64,000 nucleotides of DNA from positions 62,001 to 126,000 of the forward strand of contig NZ_NMUN01000010.1 of NCBI RefSeq assembly GCF_002812725.1, written 5' to 3'. The position numbers and the translations under genes are program-made. A model generated the notes under the pieces. It ran no database searches, was not told where the DNA came from, and saw nothing but the letters and a program-made list of their open reading frames with translations. How positions within the stretch are numbered: position 1 is the first letter of the stretch; the number at the start of each line of letters is the position of its first letter. This DNA is from Microbacterium sp. BR1 (GTDB taxonomy: Bacteria; Actinomycetota; Actinomycetes; Actinomycetales; Microbacteriaceae). Of the stretch, positions 1 through 10,583 are shown piece by piece.

Positions 1-988
1 TGGCCACGGTCACCCGCGTCTCAGGAGCCTGCTGTCGCTTGGGCAGCTGCTCCCCCCCGAAGTAGGAGATGACCTGCTCCACGACGAACTCGCCCTCCTC
101 GTAGGGAGACTGCGTGGCGGTGCCGTACTGCTCGCCGGCCAAAATGGACTCGATTCCCACCTGGTAGCAGTTGGATCCGGTTACGATCAGGCCATCCGAC
201 CCGACCTCCAGGCCTGCCTGCTTTGCCGCTTGGATGATTCCGGCCGCTTGATTGTCCGCCATCCCATACGCGGCCTGGATACCGCCCTGCCCCTGGTACT
301 GCGCGAAGAGCTGCTCTGCGATGCGCTGTGTGGTCGCCTGGTCCCAGTTACCGTCCTCGATCGCGACGATCTCGTAACCGGGATGCTCACCGATCTTCTC
401 CTCGAAGGCCTCCATGCGTACGCCGACCTGCTCCAGGCTCTGCGTACCCGTGATAGCGATGATCTTCGCCTCCTCGAGCCCCTGCGCCTGAAGCCCCTCG
501 ATGATGTTCTCCGCGGCGAAGGTCCCGAGTGCAACATGATCCGCCTCGATGGATGCGGTGACATACTCCTCGGTCTCACCAGGCGGGTCGGACAGGTTGA
601 AGACAGGGATGCCCGCCTGCTGTGCCCGGCTGAGCGCGGGAATCGTGGCCTGGAAGTCGACGGCGAGCAGGAGGATGAGATCGGGTGCCGCCGCGACGGC
701 CTGCTCGAGGTTACGGACCTCGAGCTCGACGTCATAGGGGTCCTGCAGGTAAGTCACGTCGGCGCCCTGCTCCTCGAGTCCTTCGATGATCGTCGCATTG
801 TGCGCCTTGGCCCACGGATTCACGTCGCCCGCACCTACGAGGTAGATGTCCTTGCCAGCGAGGGCGCCGCCATCGGCGGACGGAGAGGGCGCGCCGCCTG
901 TCGACGCGCAAGCTGTCACCAGAGTGGATGTGACGACGATGGCTGCTGCAGCCAGAACTGCCCGGGTTCGGGTTCGGGAACGTTCCAT
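1..988 (-). CDS. ABC transporter sugar-type substrate-binding lipoprotein (3' end outside window)
   Basis: Captures a solute outside the membrane and hands it to an ABC permease; a sugar or sugar-like ligand is likely. Reading leftwards from ATG 988, 329 residues are visible and the frame is still open at base 1, so the C-terminus and any ATPase or permease genes lie outside the window. Residues 1-27 form a lipoprotein signal: Arg-rich start, hydrophobic stretch, lipobox LVTAC with Cys27. The rest has the pattern of the RbsB-like Peripla_BP_4 fold, e.g. AAAPDLILLLAVD, QAGIPVFNLSD and AIEDGNWDQATTQ. GAGAGG lies 9 bases before the ATG. The ligand cannot be read from sequence. Family confidence is high. 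Confidence 0.85.
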   Translation of the reverse strand, partial: MERSRTRTRAVLAAAAIVVTSTLVTACASTGGAPSPSADGGALAGKDIYLVGAGDVNPWAKAHNATIIEGLEEQGADVTYLQDPYDVELEVRNLEQAVAAAPDLILLLAVDFQATIPALSRAQQAGIPVFNLSDPPGETEEYVTASIEADHVALGTFAAENIIEGLQAQGLEEAKIIAITGTQSLEQVGVRMEAFEEKIGEHPGYEIVAIEDGNWDQATTQRIAEQLFAQYQGQGGIQAAYGMADNQAAGIIQAAKQAGLEVGSDGLIVTGSNCYQVGIESILAGEQYGTATQSPYEEGEFVVEQVISYFGGEQLPKRQQAPETRVTVA

Positions 989-1112
989 GATTGAACGCCT
1001 CTCATTGTCGGTGTTGCTGTGGAATCGGCGGGCCGGCCCAGTGGGCCCTCGAGCACCGAACGCCTCTCGACAAGGACGTGTCCCGACAGTAGCCGCGTAC
1101 CCGCTCGATACG

Positions 1113-1132
1113 TCTTGTGTAGGGAGACAAGA
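1113..1132. promoter_or_regulatory. Inverted repeat upstream of the ABC binding-protein gene
   Basis: Perfect 6-bp arms TCTTGT and ACAAGA lie 8 bp apart, in the 181-bp gap between the binding-protein start and the end of the next minus-strand gene. This is a reasonable place for an operator of the transport operon. An 11-bp direct repeat (GAACGCCTCTC at 993-1003 and 1058-1068) is also in this gap; its first copy contains the ribosome binding site. No regulator is assigned. Confidence 0.3.
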
Positions 1133-1169
1133 AGCGGCGCGCTGTTGGTCGTTGTAGACAGCGACCCCC

Positions 1170-2285
1170 TCATATGAAGCCACCGCGGTGTCGCACGGCT
1201 CGAATTGCGGCCGCCTTGACCCGAGTTCCGTGCTGGGCGATCGCCTCGCTCGCAACGCGAGCATCACCGCGGAGCGCGGCATCGGCGACAACGACCAGAT
1301 CGCGGTTGTCCAGAAACTCCGTCCACTCCTCGCCCGTGAGCGTCGCAGACCAGACCGACGATATGTCGAGCTTGCGAAAGGCCGAGAGCAGATGAGGGGA
1401 GCCCGAGAAAGCGATGAGCGCCTCGTGGAACTGTGCGCTCGCCGCGAGAAAAGCTCCAAGATCGTGCCCTTCGCGGGCAGCTTCAAGAGCCGCAACATGA
1501 CGAGACAGACTGTCGGCTCGGCCCCCCGAACTCGTGCCGTAGGCCTCCAGCACACCAACCTCCATAGCTGTGCGCGCATCGGTGATTCCGGCTATCGACT
1601 CGACCGTCAACGGCGCTGGGAAAAAGGACCCCGCCGCATCTCTCGTGACCAGGTTCTCCGCCCAGAGTCGGATGAGCGCCGAACGCACCGACGCCACCGA
1701 TCCTCGCACAGCCGCCGACAGTTCGTCCGGATCCAAATGCTCGCCGACAGCGGTCCGGCGGCGCATGACCCACTCGCGCACGGCCTCGTAGACGTCCTGG
1801 TCGCTCTCCTCGGTGAAACTGCCGAGCCGTCCGCGAAAGTAGGTGAGGGGTTCGCCGGGCTGCGTACCGGCATGACGGACTCGACCAAGGAAAACCGTGT
1901 GGGTTCCACCGATCGCGGTCTCCTCCACATCGCACACGATCGTGGCGATCGCACCGTTCAACGTCGGGATGCCCTCGAAGGTCGACACCGGCACGCCGTC
2001 GAACTTGTCATCGCCCTTCTTCGCGAACCTGTATGCCAAATCGGACTGGTTGCGGGCCAATATGCTCACTCCGAAGCGACCCTCTGCCGCGATCGCGTCG
2101 TGGGTGGCGCTCGTCCGGTTGAGGCAGACGAGCATCATCGGCGGTTCTAGCGAGAGCGACGACACGGCGGAAGCCGTGGTGCCGAAAGGGCGGCCTTCGA
2201 CGTGAGCGGTGATGACGGTCACCCCGGAGGCGAAGTGCCCCGCGACCGCGCGGAAGGTTTCCGTCGGCACGCCCTGCCCCACCAT
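1170..2285 (-). CDS. Flavin reductase domain fused to a GntR/FCD-type regulatory domain
   Basis: 371 residues. The N-terminal ~155 residues are a flavin reductase-like (FMN-binding split barrel) domain. It begins FRAVAGHFASGVTVIT, contains GTTASAVSSLSLEPPMM, and ends with the typical FLGRVRHAG...PLTYFRGRLGSF, as in the NAD(P)H:flavin reductase partners of two-component monooxygenases. From ~165 onward it resembles the GntR family: a short region (RRRTAVGEHLDPDELSAAV...LIRLWAENLV) like a degenerate winged helix, then an all-helical FCD-like domain (DARTAMEVGVLEAYG, QFHEALIAFSG, ALRGDARVASEAIAQH). The fusion may be a flavin- or redox-sensing regulator, or a reductase with a ligand-binding tail. 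It is a lone gene; no oxygenase partner is adjacent. DNA binding is inferred only. Confidence 0.75.
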   Translation of the reverse strand: MVGQGVPTETFRAVAGHFASGVTVITAHVEGRPFGTTASAVSSLSLEPPMMLVCLNRTSATHDAIAAEGRFGVSILARNQSDLAYRFAKKGDDKFDGVPVSTFEGIPTLNGAIATIVCDVEETAIGGTHTVFLGRVRHAGTQPGEPLTYFRGRLGSFTEESDQDVYEAVREWVMRRRTAVGEHLDPDELSAAVRGSVASVRSALIRLWAENLVTRDAAGSFFPAPLTVESIAGITDARTAMEVGVLEAYGTSSGGRADSLSRHVAALEAAREGHDLGAFLAASAQFHEALIAFSGSPHLLSAFRKLDISSVWSATLTGEEWTEFLDNRDLVVVADAALRGDARVASEAIAQHGTRVKAAAIRAVRHRGGFI

Positions 2286-2392
2286 CGCTGACCTCGATCC
2301 TGCTGGCTGTATACCGGCATCCCGACGTTACTCGCGTGCCTGCTTGATCGGGTCTGTCCAGAACGACAACGCGTCCTGCATGCCTTGTCGTT

Positions 2393-2950
2393 TCAGACAC
2401 TTGAGTTAGCCGTCATCCGCGCGACCGCGAAATGTGAATCGTTCGCGTCGAGCGGTTTCTCCCCCGGCTCGAAGAGCACAGCATCCAGCCGGCCGAGCAG
2501 CAAACCGCCGATCGCGGCACCGTCGTGCAATGCGAGCACAATCACCCACTCAGACAGACCCGGAGCAGCTCCCCCGCGATCCTCCTTCCCGGATACGGCG
2601 AGAACAGCGCCTCCCCAAGTCGGAGCGAAGATGACGTTGAGCACGAGGCGGGGCCGCGCCGGACGACGGACGCAGGTAGCGCTCTGCCCATCGAACTCGA
2701 GCACCTCATGCGGTCTGAGTTCCCGGACACGGCCATCGACTCGAAGCGAAAGGGAACCGTCCAGCGGCGTCAGTAGCCGACGGTGCCCAGGAAAGGCGGA
2801 GAAGGGGCCGCCGTCCGCGACTGTCGCGATGCTGACGCGCCAGTCCCATCCGCTGGGAGCGGTGCTCATGTGCGTAGCGACTTCGCTCGTCACACCGCGG
2901 CCGTTTGCCCACGGCTGGGTCGTGCGCTCGTCCGCCCGCAGTATCCTCAT
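2393..2950 (-). CDS. hutD: HutD/Ves family protein
   Basis: 185-residue cupin-fold protein of the HutD/Ves family, last gene of the hut operon. Family signatures include QPWANGRGVTSEVATH near the N-terminus, WRVSIATVADGGPFSAFPG, and LTPLDGSLSLRVDG. HutD is linked to histidine utilisation and has been proposed to bind formylglutamate or limit flux; no enzyme reaction is established. The ATG at 2950 overlaps the hutI stop as ATGA, so translation is probably coupled. The frame is open further upstream, but that stretch is antisense-like low-complexity sequence inside hutI, so the overlapping ATG is preferred. Confidence 0.88.
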   Translation of the reverse strand: MRILRADERTTQPWANGRGVTSEVATHMSTAPSGWDWRVSIATVADGGPFSAFPGHRRLLTPLDGSLSLRVDGRVRELRPHEVLEFDGQSATCVRRPARPRLVLNVIFAPTWGGAVLAVSGKEDRGGAAPGLSEWVIVLALHDGAAIGGLLLGRLDAVLFEPGEKPLDANDSHFAVARMTANSSV

Positions 2951-4113
2951 GCCGATCCGCGTCGAACCCGCACACCCCCACGCCACACGGCCGGAAGGGA
3001 GGGCACACCCGGCCTGTAGGCGAGATGGGACACCGAGGGAGCCTCGAGCAGTTGCAGATCGGCACGAGCTCCGACCGCCACCACTCCGATCGCGTCTTCG
3101 CCTGTGTCCCGACCGAGCGCGCGGGCTGCTCCCCGAGTTGCGGCGTCGACTGCCTCCCCCACCGAGAGGCCCATCTGTAGCACGGCGGTGGCAATGCAAT
3201 AGGGCATCGAGGTGGTGAACGAGCTGCCAGGGTTACAGTTCGTGGCTATTGCCAGGGCGGCTCCGGCGTCGAGCAGCCGACGCGCCGGGGCGAGTGGCTG
3301 ACGCGTCGACAGGTCGCAGGCGGGGAGGACGGTCGCGACAGTGCGCGACGCCGCGAGCATCTCGACATCGTCCGCGCTGAGGTGATTGCAGTGGTCCACG
3401 CTCGCCGCACCCAGTTCGACCGCCAGCGCGACACCACCGCTATGTCCGAGTTGGTTGCCATGCACGTGCAGGCGCAACCCCGCGTCCCGTCCGGCGAGGA
3501 GGATCTCGCGGGACTCTTCCACCGTGAATGCGCCCTCCTCACAGAAGACGTCCATGGCATCCACGAACGGGCGGACCTCGGCCAGCATTTGACCACACAC
3601 CAGACGGACGTAATCCCTCCGATCGACGCCCTGGGGTACGACGTGTGCGCCGAGGAACGTCACGGTGTCGGCGACCTGCCGGGACACCTGTGCCAGCCGT
3701 CTCTCCGACGGCGCGTCCAGACCGTAGCCGGTCTTGGTCTCGAGAAAGGTCGTGCCCTGCCGTTCCGCTTCGTCGCGGATGCGCAGCGCGGCTCGGAGCA
3801 GGTTCTCGTCCGTCGCCGCCCTCGTCGCCGCCACGGTCGTGCCGATACCACCGGCGGAGTACGGTGTGCCCGCCATCCGTGACTCGAACTCGGCGGCCCT
3901 GTCGCCCGCGAACACTGTGTGCGTGTGGATGTCGACCCAGCCGGGAAGCAGCGCGCGCCCTTCCGCGTCGGTGCGAGTGTCGGCGGCAGGAGCGTCGCGG
4001 GCCGAACCGATCCAGGCGACGCGGCCGCCTTCGAGGACGATGGCCGCATCAACCAGGCGCCCCCTGTCGGTATTGGTCGTGAGCTCGCCGATGTTCGTGA
4101 TCACTTCGCTCAC
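2947..4113 (-). CDS. hutI: Imidazolonepropionase
   Basis: 388 residues. Hydrolyses 4-imidazolone-5-propionate to N-formimino-L-glutamate, the third step of histidine degradation, in the cytosol. It is an amidohydrolase-superfamily metalloenzyme. The metal ligands are visible as HTHTVFAG (about residue 63), HVHGNQ (about 218) and the DHCNHLS region, with the substrate-binding NCNPGSS further on. Length fits the family (about 400). It overlaps hutF upstream and hutD downstream by 4 bp each, so it is expressed with them. Confidence 0.96.
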   Translation of the reverse strand: MSEVITNIGELTTNTDRGRLVDAAIVLEGGRVAWIGSARDAPAADTRTDAEGRALLPGWVDIHTHTVFAGDRAAEFESRMAGTPYSAGGIGTTVAATRAATDENLLRAALRIRDEAERQGTTFLETKTGYGLDAPSERRLAQVSRQVADTVTFLGAHVVPQGVDRRDYVRLVCGQMLAEVRPFVDAMDVFCEEGAFTVEESREILLAGRDAGLRLHVHGNQLGHSGGVALAVELGAASVDHCNHLSADDVEMLAASRTVATVLPACDLSTRQPLAPARRLLDAGAALAIATNCNPGSSFTTSMPYCIATAVLQMGLSVGEAVDAATRGAARALGRDTGEDAIGVVAVGARADLQLLEAPSVSHLAYRPGVPSLPAVWRGGVRVRRGSA

Positions 4114-5405
4114 TGCAGGGCCGCCAGTGCCTCGGCCATGATCTCAGCGGGGTCTTCACCCGACGTCAGCTTTCCGGTATCCGCCACGACGCGCCCGCCG
4201 ACGACGACCCGCGCCACGTCCGTGCCGGTCGCGACGAAGACGAGCTGATCGGGTCGGGCGCCCACCGTTCGCACCGACGAGGTCCGAACTTCCACGAGAT
4301 CACACGGACCGCCCACGTTCAGCGGACCGATGCGGTGTCCCAATGATCTGTACCCGTTGACCGTTGAGGCAGACAGGACATCAGCGGGGCTGAACCGGCC
4401 TCGCAGCCCGGAACGTAGCCGCTCCTGCATCTCCAGGCCACGCATTTCGAGGAAGGGGTCGACCACGGCGTTCTGGTCGGAACCGAGAGCGATGCGAGCA
4501 CCGTCGGCGGCCAGCCGGTGGGCCGGGCCGATGCCGTCACCGAGATCGGCCTCGGTCGTCGGGCACATCACGACGGTCACCTCGGCAGCTCCCAGCAGCG
4601 CGATGTCCTCGTCTGTCAGATGGGTGGCGTGCACGACGCTCATTCGCTCATCCAGCACGCCTGCGTCGAACAGGATCTGTGTCGGCGAAGCGCCGTACGC
4701 CGCGAGAGAGTCCGCGTTCTCCTGCGGTTGCTCCGACAGGTGGATGTGCAGCGGGACGTCCGGGGGCAGCTCGCCCGCGATCTCGACGATCGCCTCCGGC
4801 GGCACGGCACGGACGGAGTGAAGCGCCGCACCGACACCGCGGTGACGACGCGCGAGCGCATTCCACCGATCGAGGTAGCCGCGCGCATCGCCGTCGCCGA
4901 AGCGCCGCTGCTGCGGTCCAAGCGGGCGCGCGACACCGCCGGCGAGGTAGGCGGCGTCCAGGAGGGTCAGGCGTATGCCGACACTTTCGGCCGCGGAGAT
5001 GAGGGCATCCTCCATCGCGAACGGGTACGGCTCGCCATCCGGTCGGTGGTGGACGTAGTGGAACTCGCCGACCGCGGTGTAGCCAGTGACCAGCATCTCG
5101 GCGAAGACCGCACGCGCCAGCGCCTGGTACCGCTCTGGGGTCAGCGCCGCCGCCGCCGCGTACATCTTGTCGCGCCATTGCCAGAAGTCGCCGCCGTCAG
5201 CGTGGGTTCGTCCGCGCAGCACGCGATGAAAGGCATGCGAGTGAGCGTTGGCACTCCCGGGGAGCGCAGTGCCGAGGACGAGGTCTGATCCGCGCGGTTC
5301 CACTCCGATCTCCACCGCCGTTACTGCGCCACGCGCGTCCAGCCGGTACCGCACACCGTCCCGCACGCCGCTGGCATCGATCACCCTCTCGCACCAGACG
5401 CTCAC
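4110..5405 (-). CDS. hutF: Formimidoylglutamate deiminase
   Basis: 431 residues from GTG 5405, which overlaps the upstream stop as GTGA. HutF converts N-formimino-L-glutamate to N-formyl-L-glutamate and ammonia, so this organism uses the two-step branch rather than HutG-type formiminoglutamase. Amidohydrolase metal-site motifs are present: ANAHSHAFHR, HIHLSEQ, HATHLTDED and GSDQNAVVDP. The conserved EFHYVHHRPDG supports HutF over generic cytosine-deaminase-like proteins. Its 3' end overlaps hutI by 4 bp. A longer upstream reading is possible but is Arg-rich sequence lying inside the preceding gene. Confidence 0.94.
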   Translation of the reverse strand: MSVWCERVIDASGVRDGVRYRLDARGAVTAVEIGVEPRGSDLVLGTALPGSANAHSHAFHRVLRGRTHADGGDFWQWRDKMYAAAAALTPERYQALARAVFAEMLVTGYTAVGEFHYVHHRPDGEPYPFAMEDALISAAESVGIRLTLLDAAYLAGGVARPLGPQQRRFGDGDARGYLDRWNALARRHRGVGAALHSVRAVPPEAIVEIAGELPPDVPLHIHLSEQPQENADSLAAYGASPTQILFDAGVLDERMSVVHATHLTDEDIALLGAAEVTVVMCPTTEADLGDGIGPAHRLAADGARIALGSDQNAVVDPFLEMRGLEMQERLRSGLRGRFSPADVLSASTVNGYRSLGHRIGPLNVGGPCDLVEVRTSSVRTVGARPDQLVFVATGTDVARVVVGGRVVADTGKLTSGEDPAEIMAEALAALQ

Positions 5406-6591
5406 AGCAGGCTCCGCAGTACACGCTCGAGCGCGGCGATGCCCGCCAGACAGTCGTCCAACTCCGCCCATTCCTCCGGTGCGTGCGATATCCCGGTGGG
5501 GTTGCGAACGAAGATCATCGCGGTCGGCACGCGATCGGCAAGGATACCGGCGTCATGCCCTGCCCCGCTGGGAAGGATCGGGGCCTCATCGAGCGTGGCT
5601 GCTACCTGCCGTGCGAGATCCGGGTCGAACCGGACCTCGGGCGTCCACGAGTCCTCATGGAACCGGTCGGCGCCCACGCGCTCGGCGATGTCGGCGACGA
5701 GGGCACGAGTGGCCTGATCCGACTCCGCCCGGGCGTCGAGCCACATCGTCACCGAGGAGGCGATCACGTTCGATCCTCCCGGGTTGGCGGAGATGCGCCC
5801 CACGGTGGCGCGGGCACCGGGATGCTCCAGTGCTGCCTCCTGCACCGACAGCACGGCCCGCGCCGCAGCGATCATCGGGTCGTCGCGTTCGCGCATGGCC
5901 GTTGCTCCGGCGTGGTTTCCCTGGCCGCTGAAGGTAAGTGTCCAGCGCCCGTGGGCAAGAATACTGCTGGCGACCGCGGTGGCCGAACCGAGTTCGATCA
6001 GGCCCCTGCCCTGCTCGACGTGCAGTTCGATGAACAGGGCGATTCGCTCCAACGCGGCCTGGTCAGGCCCCATACCGCTGGTATCGAATCCCACCCGGCG
6101 CGCCGCCTCGGCGAACGACACTCCGGCCTCGTCGGTGAGAGCCCGAGCTCGGTTCGGATCCAGTCGCCCTGTCATGAGCGCCGAGCCGAGGCAGGCGACA
6201 CCGAATCTCGAACCCTCCTCCTCGGCGAAGACGATGACGGCGAGCGGACGCGACGGTCGCAACCCGGATTTTTTCAGCGCGGCCACCGCCTCGAGAGCGC
6301 TGATGACGCCGAGCGGGCCATCGAACGGTCCACCCCCGGGAACGGAGTCCAGGTGGCTACCCGTGGCGATCGCGTTGGGCCCGGGAATGCCCCACCACGC
6401 CCAGATATTGCCGTTGCGGTCGTGCTCGACATCCAGCCCCAGACGTTGGGCGCGCTCGACGAACCACGCTCTCAGTTCCATGTCGGCCGGCTGCCAGAGG
6501 GACCGTGAGTAACCACCGCGCCGCGAGTCTCGACCAATCTGCGCGATCTCCCGCATCCCGGTGAGCTGATCGCCGCTGCGCATCGTCGTGC

Positions 6592-6595
<4 letters not shown>
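5402..6595 (-). CDS. M20-family amidohydrolase (allantoate amidohydrolase/N-carbamoyl amino acid hydrolase type) in the hut operon
   Basis: 397 residues, dinuclear-metal peptidase M20 fold. Metal and catalytic motifs appear in order: [32 protein letters not shown], and GHDAG near the C-terminus. The dimerisation lid contains GNHAGATAM. By family it resembles allantoate amidohydrolase and N-carbamoyl-L-amino-acid hydrolase. It sits between hutU and hutF, overlapping each by 4 bp, and no HutG is present. The inferred role is hydrolysis of N-formyl-L-glutamate (the HutF product) to glutamate and formate. That is a prediction from context and chemistry. ATG 6595 is chosen because it overlaps the hutU stop (ATGA) and matches the family N-terminus. 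Confidence 0.88.
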
Positions 6596-8250
<1,655 letters not shown>

Positions 8251-8301
8251 ACTTCCATCTGAACCGCTCCGTCGGGCGCGCGGGAGTCCATAGAGGAAGG
8301 C

Positions 8302-8323
8302 GTCGTCTCATATATGAGACGAC
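8302..8323. promoter_or_regulatory. Perfect 22-bp palindrome, probable IclR-family operator for hut
   Basis: The left half is GTCGTCTCATA and the right half is its exact reverse complement, centred between 8312 and 8313. It lies 52 bp before the hutU start. A second half-site, GAGACGAC at 8383-8390, overlaps the first codons of the regulator gene, which could allow autoregulation. The match is read directly from sequence. Binding by the adjacent IclR protein is inferred. Confidence 0.7.
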
Positions 8324-8380
8324 GGTCGTCGGAACACACGCTGTGCCGCTGGCGGCCATGTTTCGAATACGGTCGCTTAT

Positions 8381-9172
8381 GTGAGACGACGCGAGCAGGC
8401 CGATCCAGGTGCGGCGCCCTCCGCGCCTGCGGCTCGCCACGCCCTGCGTGTGCTGACCTACATGTCCCGGCAGCGAGGGCCTGTGCCGGCCGCGGTGATC
8501 GCCCGTGATCTCGACCTCCCCCGAGCGGCGACCTACCGCATCCTGGGCGCCCTGGAGGACCACGGCTATGCCGTGCACTACCCCGAGGCGCAGCGCTACG
8601 GGCTCGGCTTCGCGGCGTTCGAGCTGAGCTCCGGCTTCAGCCGTCAGGAGCCGATCACGCGGTTGAGCGCCCCGATCCTGGCCTCGATGGTGGACCGGCT
8701 CGGTGAGAGCGCTCACGTGGCCGTCCTCAGCGGTACCGACGTCATCTATCTCGTGGAGGAGCGGGCCAAACTGCGCCCAGCCCTCATCACCGAGGTCGGC
8801 GTGCGGCTTCCCAGTCACGCCACGGCGAGCGGGCGCGCGATGCTGGCCACCCTTCCTCTGGCCCAGGTACGCGCTCTGTTCGCCGATAAGGCGCCGTTCG
8901 CCACTCGACCGCACCACCGCATCCGGAGTTTGTCGGGCCTCGCACGCGAACTCATCGATGTCCGCCGCGCCGGTTATGCGACCGAGAGTGAAGAGGTCAC
9001 CCCGGGCATGGCATCGGTGTCGGTCGCCGCACGCGACCATGCCGGCTGGCCTGCGGCGTGCCTCACGCTCACCTTTCCGCTTGAGCGCATCGCACCCTCG
9101 GAGTGGCCGGCGCTGGCCGGTCGGATCCGGACGTACACACGCGAGCTGGAACGGCGAATCGGCAGCGGCTGA
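8381..9172 (+). CDS. IclR-family transcriptional regulator of the hut operon
   Basis: 263 residues. The N-terminal winged helix-turn-helix spans about residues 15-80 (HALRVLTYMSRQRGPVPAAV, PRAATYRILGALEDHGYAVH). The IclR effector domain follows, with SAHVAVLSGTDVIYLVEE, the conserved LPSHATASGRAMLA, and ARDHAGWPAACLTLTFP. It is divergent from hutU, so the likely effector is urocanate or another hut intermediate. The GTG at 8381 coincides with a GAGACGAC half-site shared with the palindrome at 8302-8323. Whether it represses or activates cannot be told from sequence. Confidence 0.9.
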   Translation: MRRREQADPGAAPSAPAARHALRVLTYMSRQRGPVPAAVIARDLDLPRAATYRILGALEDHGYAVHYPEAQRYGLGFAAFELSSGFSRQEPITRLSAPILASMVDRLGESAHVAVLSGTDVIYLVEERAKLRPALITEVGVRLPSHATASGRAMLATLPLAQVRALFADKAPFATRPHHRIRSLSGLARELIDVRRAGYATESEEVTPGMASVSVAARDHAGWPAACLTLTFPLERIAPSEWPALAGRIRTYTRELERRIGSG

Positions 9173-9514
9173 CGGGACACAGCCGAACGAGGCAGCCACA
9201 TCCGCGGCGGATTTCCCTCCGGCGAGTTCCACTCAGGCAATGTGGCGTGCGCGAGGTTTCATCGCGACCTCCCTTCAGAGGTAGAGCCCCCCTCTGTCGA
9301 TGTGCGTCAGCCACCGAATGGACGGCCACCGCGCGGATTGATCGGCGCCGCGTACTGATCACTGACGGCGATCACGCGGACGCCGGACTCCGGCATCCGC
9401 GCTTGTGTGCGCTGGAAGCTGGGCTTACCGGAGCCGGTTCCACCGTTGACGAGGCACTGCGAGCCGATGCGCGGCCACCTTCTCGCGGCTGCCGGCTCGA
9501 TGCCCGCTCAGGCT
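9173..9514. other. Intergenic region without an assignable gene
   Basis: 342 bp. On the minus strand, about 9314-9480 is open and reads as a protein-like tail (QCLVNGGTGSGKPSF ... AVSDQYAAPINPRG, ending with a stop near 9312). I do not recognise it and see no good start, so it could be a gene remnant. A nine-codon ORF with a good GGGAGG site lies at 9233-9262 on the minus strand, with nothing downstream that it would obviously lead. Confidence 0.3.
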
Positions 9515-9934
9515 TCAGCTCTGGAACCGTGCCATCCACCGCTCGGGTTGGGCGAGCGGCTCGAACCCGAACTTCTCGTACAGACCGTGCGCATCGGCCG
9601 TCGAGAGCATGATGCGGCGTAGCCCGAGCGGCTGCAGGTCCGCGACGACCCCCTCCATCAAGCCGACGCCGACGCCGAGACCCCGGACATCCGGGGCAAC
9701 GAAGACATCGCACAGCCAGGCGAATGTCGCACCGTCTGTCACGACGCGCGCGTACGCGACCTGCGCGGCCGACTCATCGTCGATCACGGCATAGTTCCGG
9801 GATGCGTCGATCGCCGCTTCCTGCACGGAACGCGGACGCCCGAGAGCCCAGTAGGACTGCTCGCTCAGCCAGCGGTGCACGAGCTCGCGATCGATGTCGT
9901 CCGGGTCGGTCGAGAAGCGGAATCGGTCGTCCAT
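9515..9934 (-). CDS. GNAT-family N-acetyltransferase
   Basis: 139 residues. The acetyl-CoA-binding motif A is [20 protein letters not shown], with the variant pyrophosphate loop RGLGVG, and the C-terminal motif is [20 protein letters not shown]. Small stand-alone GNATs of this type acetylate amines such as amino acids, polyamines or aminoglycoside-like compounds. The substrate here is unknown. It is a single gene facing the hut regulator, with no operon partner. Confidence 0.88.
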   Translation of the reverse strand: MDDRFRFSTDPDDIDRELVHRWLSEQSYWALGRPRSVQEAAIDASRNYAVIDDESAAQVAYARVVTDGATFAWLCDVFVAPDVRGLGVGVGLMEGVVADLQPLGLRRIMLSTADAHGLYEKFGFEPLAQPERWMARFQS

Positions 9935-10079
9935 GTCTCGAGGCTATTCCGGCCCGAGCCCCATCGGCTGCGTCTTCGCGCATGCTGGTGCATTGCCGCG
10001 ACGGGCTCGGTTTCGTGCACGATGGGAACACACCTCGTTGACGGCCGGGAGGCCGAGTGGCGTTCGCAAGGAGGAACTG

Positions 10080-10553
10080 ATGGCAGAGATCGAGAGTTTC
10101 ACCCTCGACCACACCTCGGTGCTCGCACCCTACGTGCGTCGCATCGGGGTCGAGCACGGTCCCGGTGGGGGCACGATCACGAACTTCGACGTGCGGCTCG
10201 TCCAACCGAACGCGGGGGAGATCCCCACGGCCGGGCTGCACACGCTCGAGCACATGCTGGCGGGGCTGCTGCGGGATCGCATCGACGGTGTCATCGACAT
10301 CTCACCCTTCGGCTGCCGCACCGGCTTCCACCTGCTGATGTGGGGAGAGCCCGAGATCGCGGACGTCGTCGCGGCGCTCACCGAGAGCCTCCGCTTCATC
10401 GCGGACGAGGCCGTCGAGGCCGACATCCCGGGGGTCTCGGCCGTCGAGTGCGGCAACTTCCGCGACCACTCGCTGCACAGCGCCCGCGAATGGGCCAAGG
10501 TCGTGCTCGACCAGGGGATCAGCCGCGACGCGTTCGCTCGCGTCGGAGTTTGA
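10080..10553 (+). CDS. luxS: S-ribosylhomocysteine lyase (LuxS)
   Basis: 157 residues, full length. Cleaves S-ribosylhomocysteine to homocysteine and DPD, the precursor of autoinducer-2, as part of the activated methyl cycle in the cytosol. The metal-binding HTLEH motif (His, Glu and His around residues 54-58) and the catalytic cysteine in FGCRTGFH are present, and [10 protein letters not shown] is conserved near the C-terminus. The ATG at 10080 is preceded by a strong AAGGAGGAACTG site; longer upstream readings are not needed. It stands alone here, without metE, metK or pfs. Confidence 0.97.
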   Translation: MAEIESFTLDHTSVLAPYVRRIGVEHGPGGGTITNFDVRLVQPNAGEIPTAGLHTLEHMLAGLLRDRIDGVIDISPFGCRTGFHLLMWGEPEIADVVAALTESLRFIADEAVEADIPGVSAVECGNFRDHSLHSAREWAKVVLDQGISRDAFARVGV

Positions 10554-10583
10554 ACCTGGTGCGGGTCTGAGCGCGGCGCAGAT

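Noticed and set aside
230..994. Plus-strand frame over the ABC binding-protein gene
   Set aside because: It is the antisense of the minus-strand lipoprotein gene, which has a lipobox, ribosome site and family motifs but runs off the window edge.
9233..9262. Nine-codon ORF with a strong GGGAGG site (minus strand)
   Set aside because: No downstream gene close enough to be controlled by a leader peptide; probably chance.
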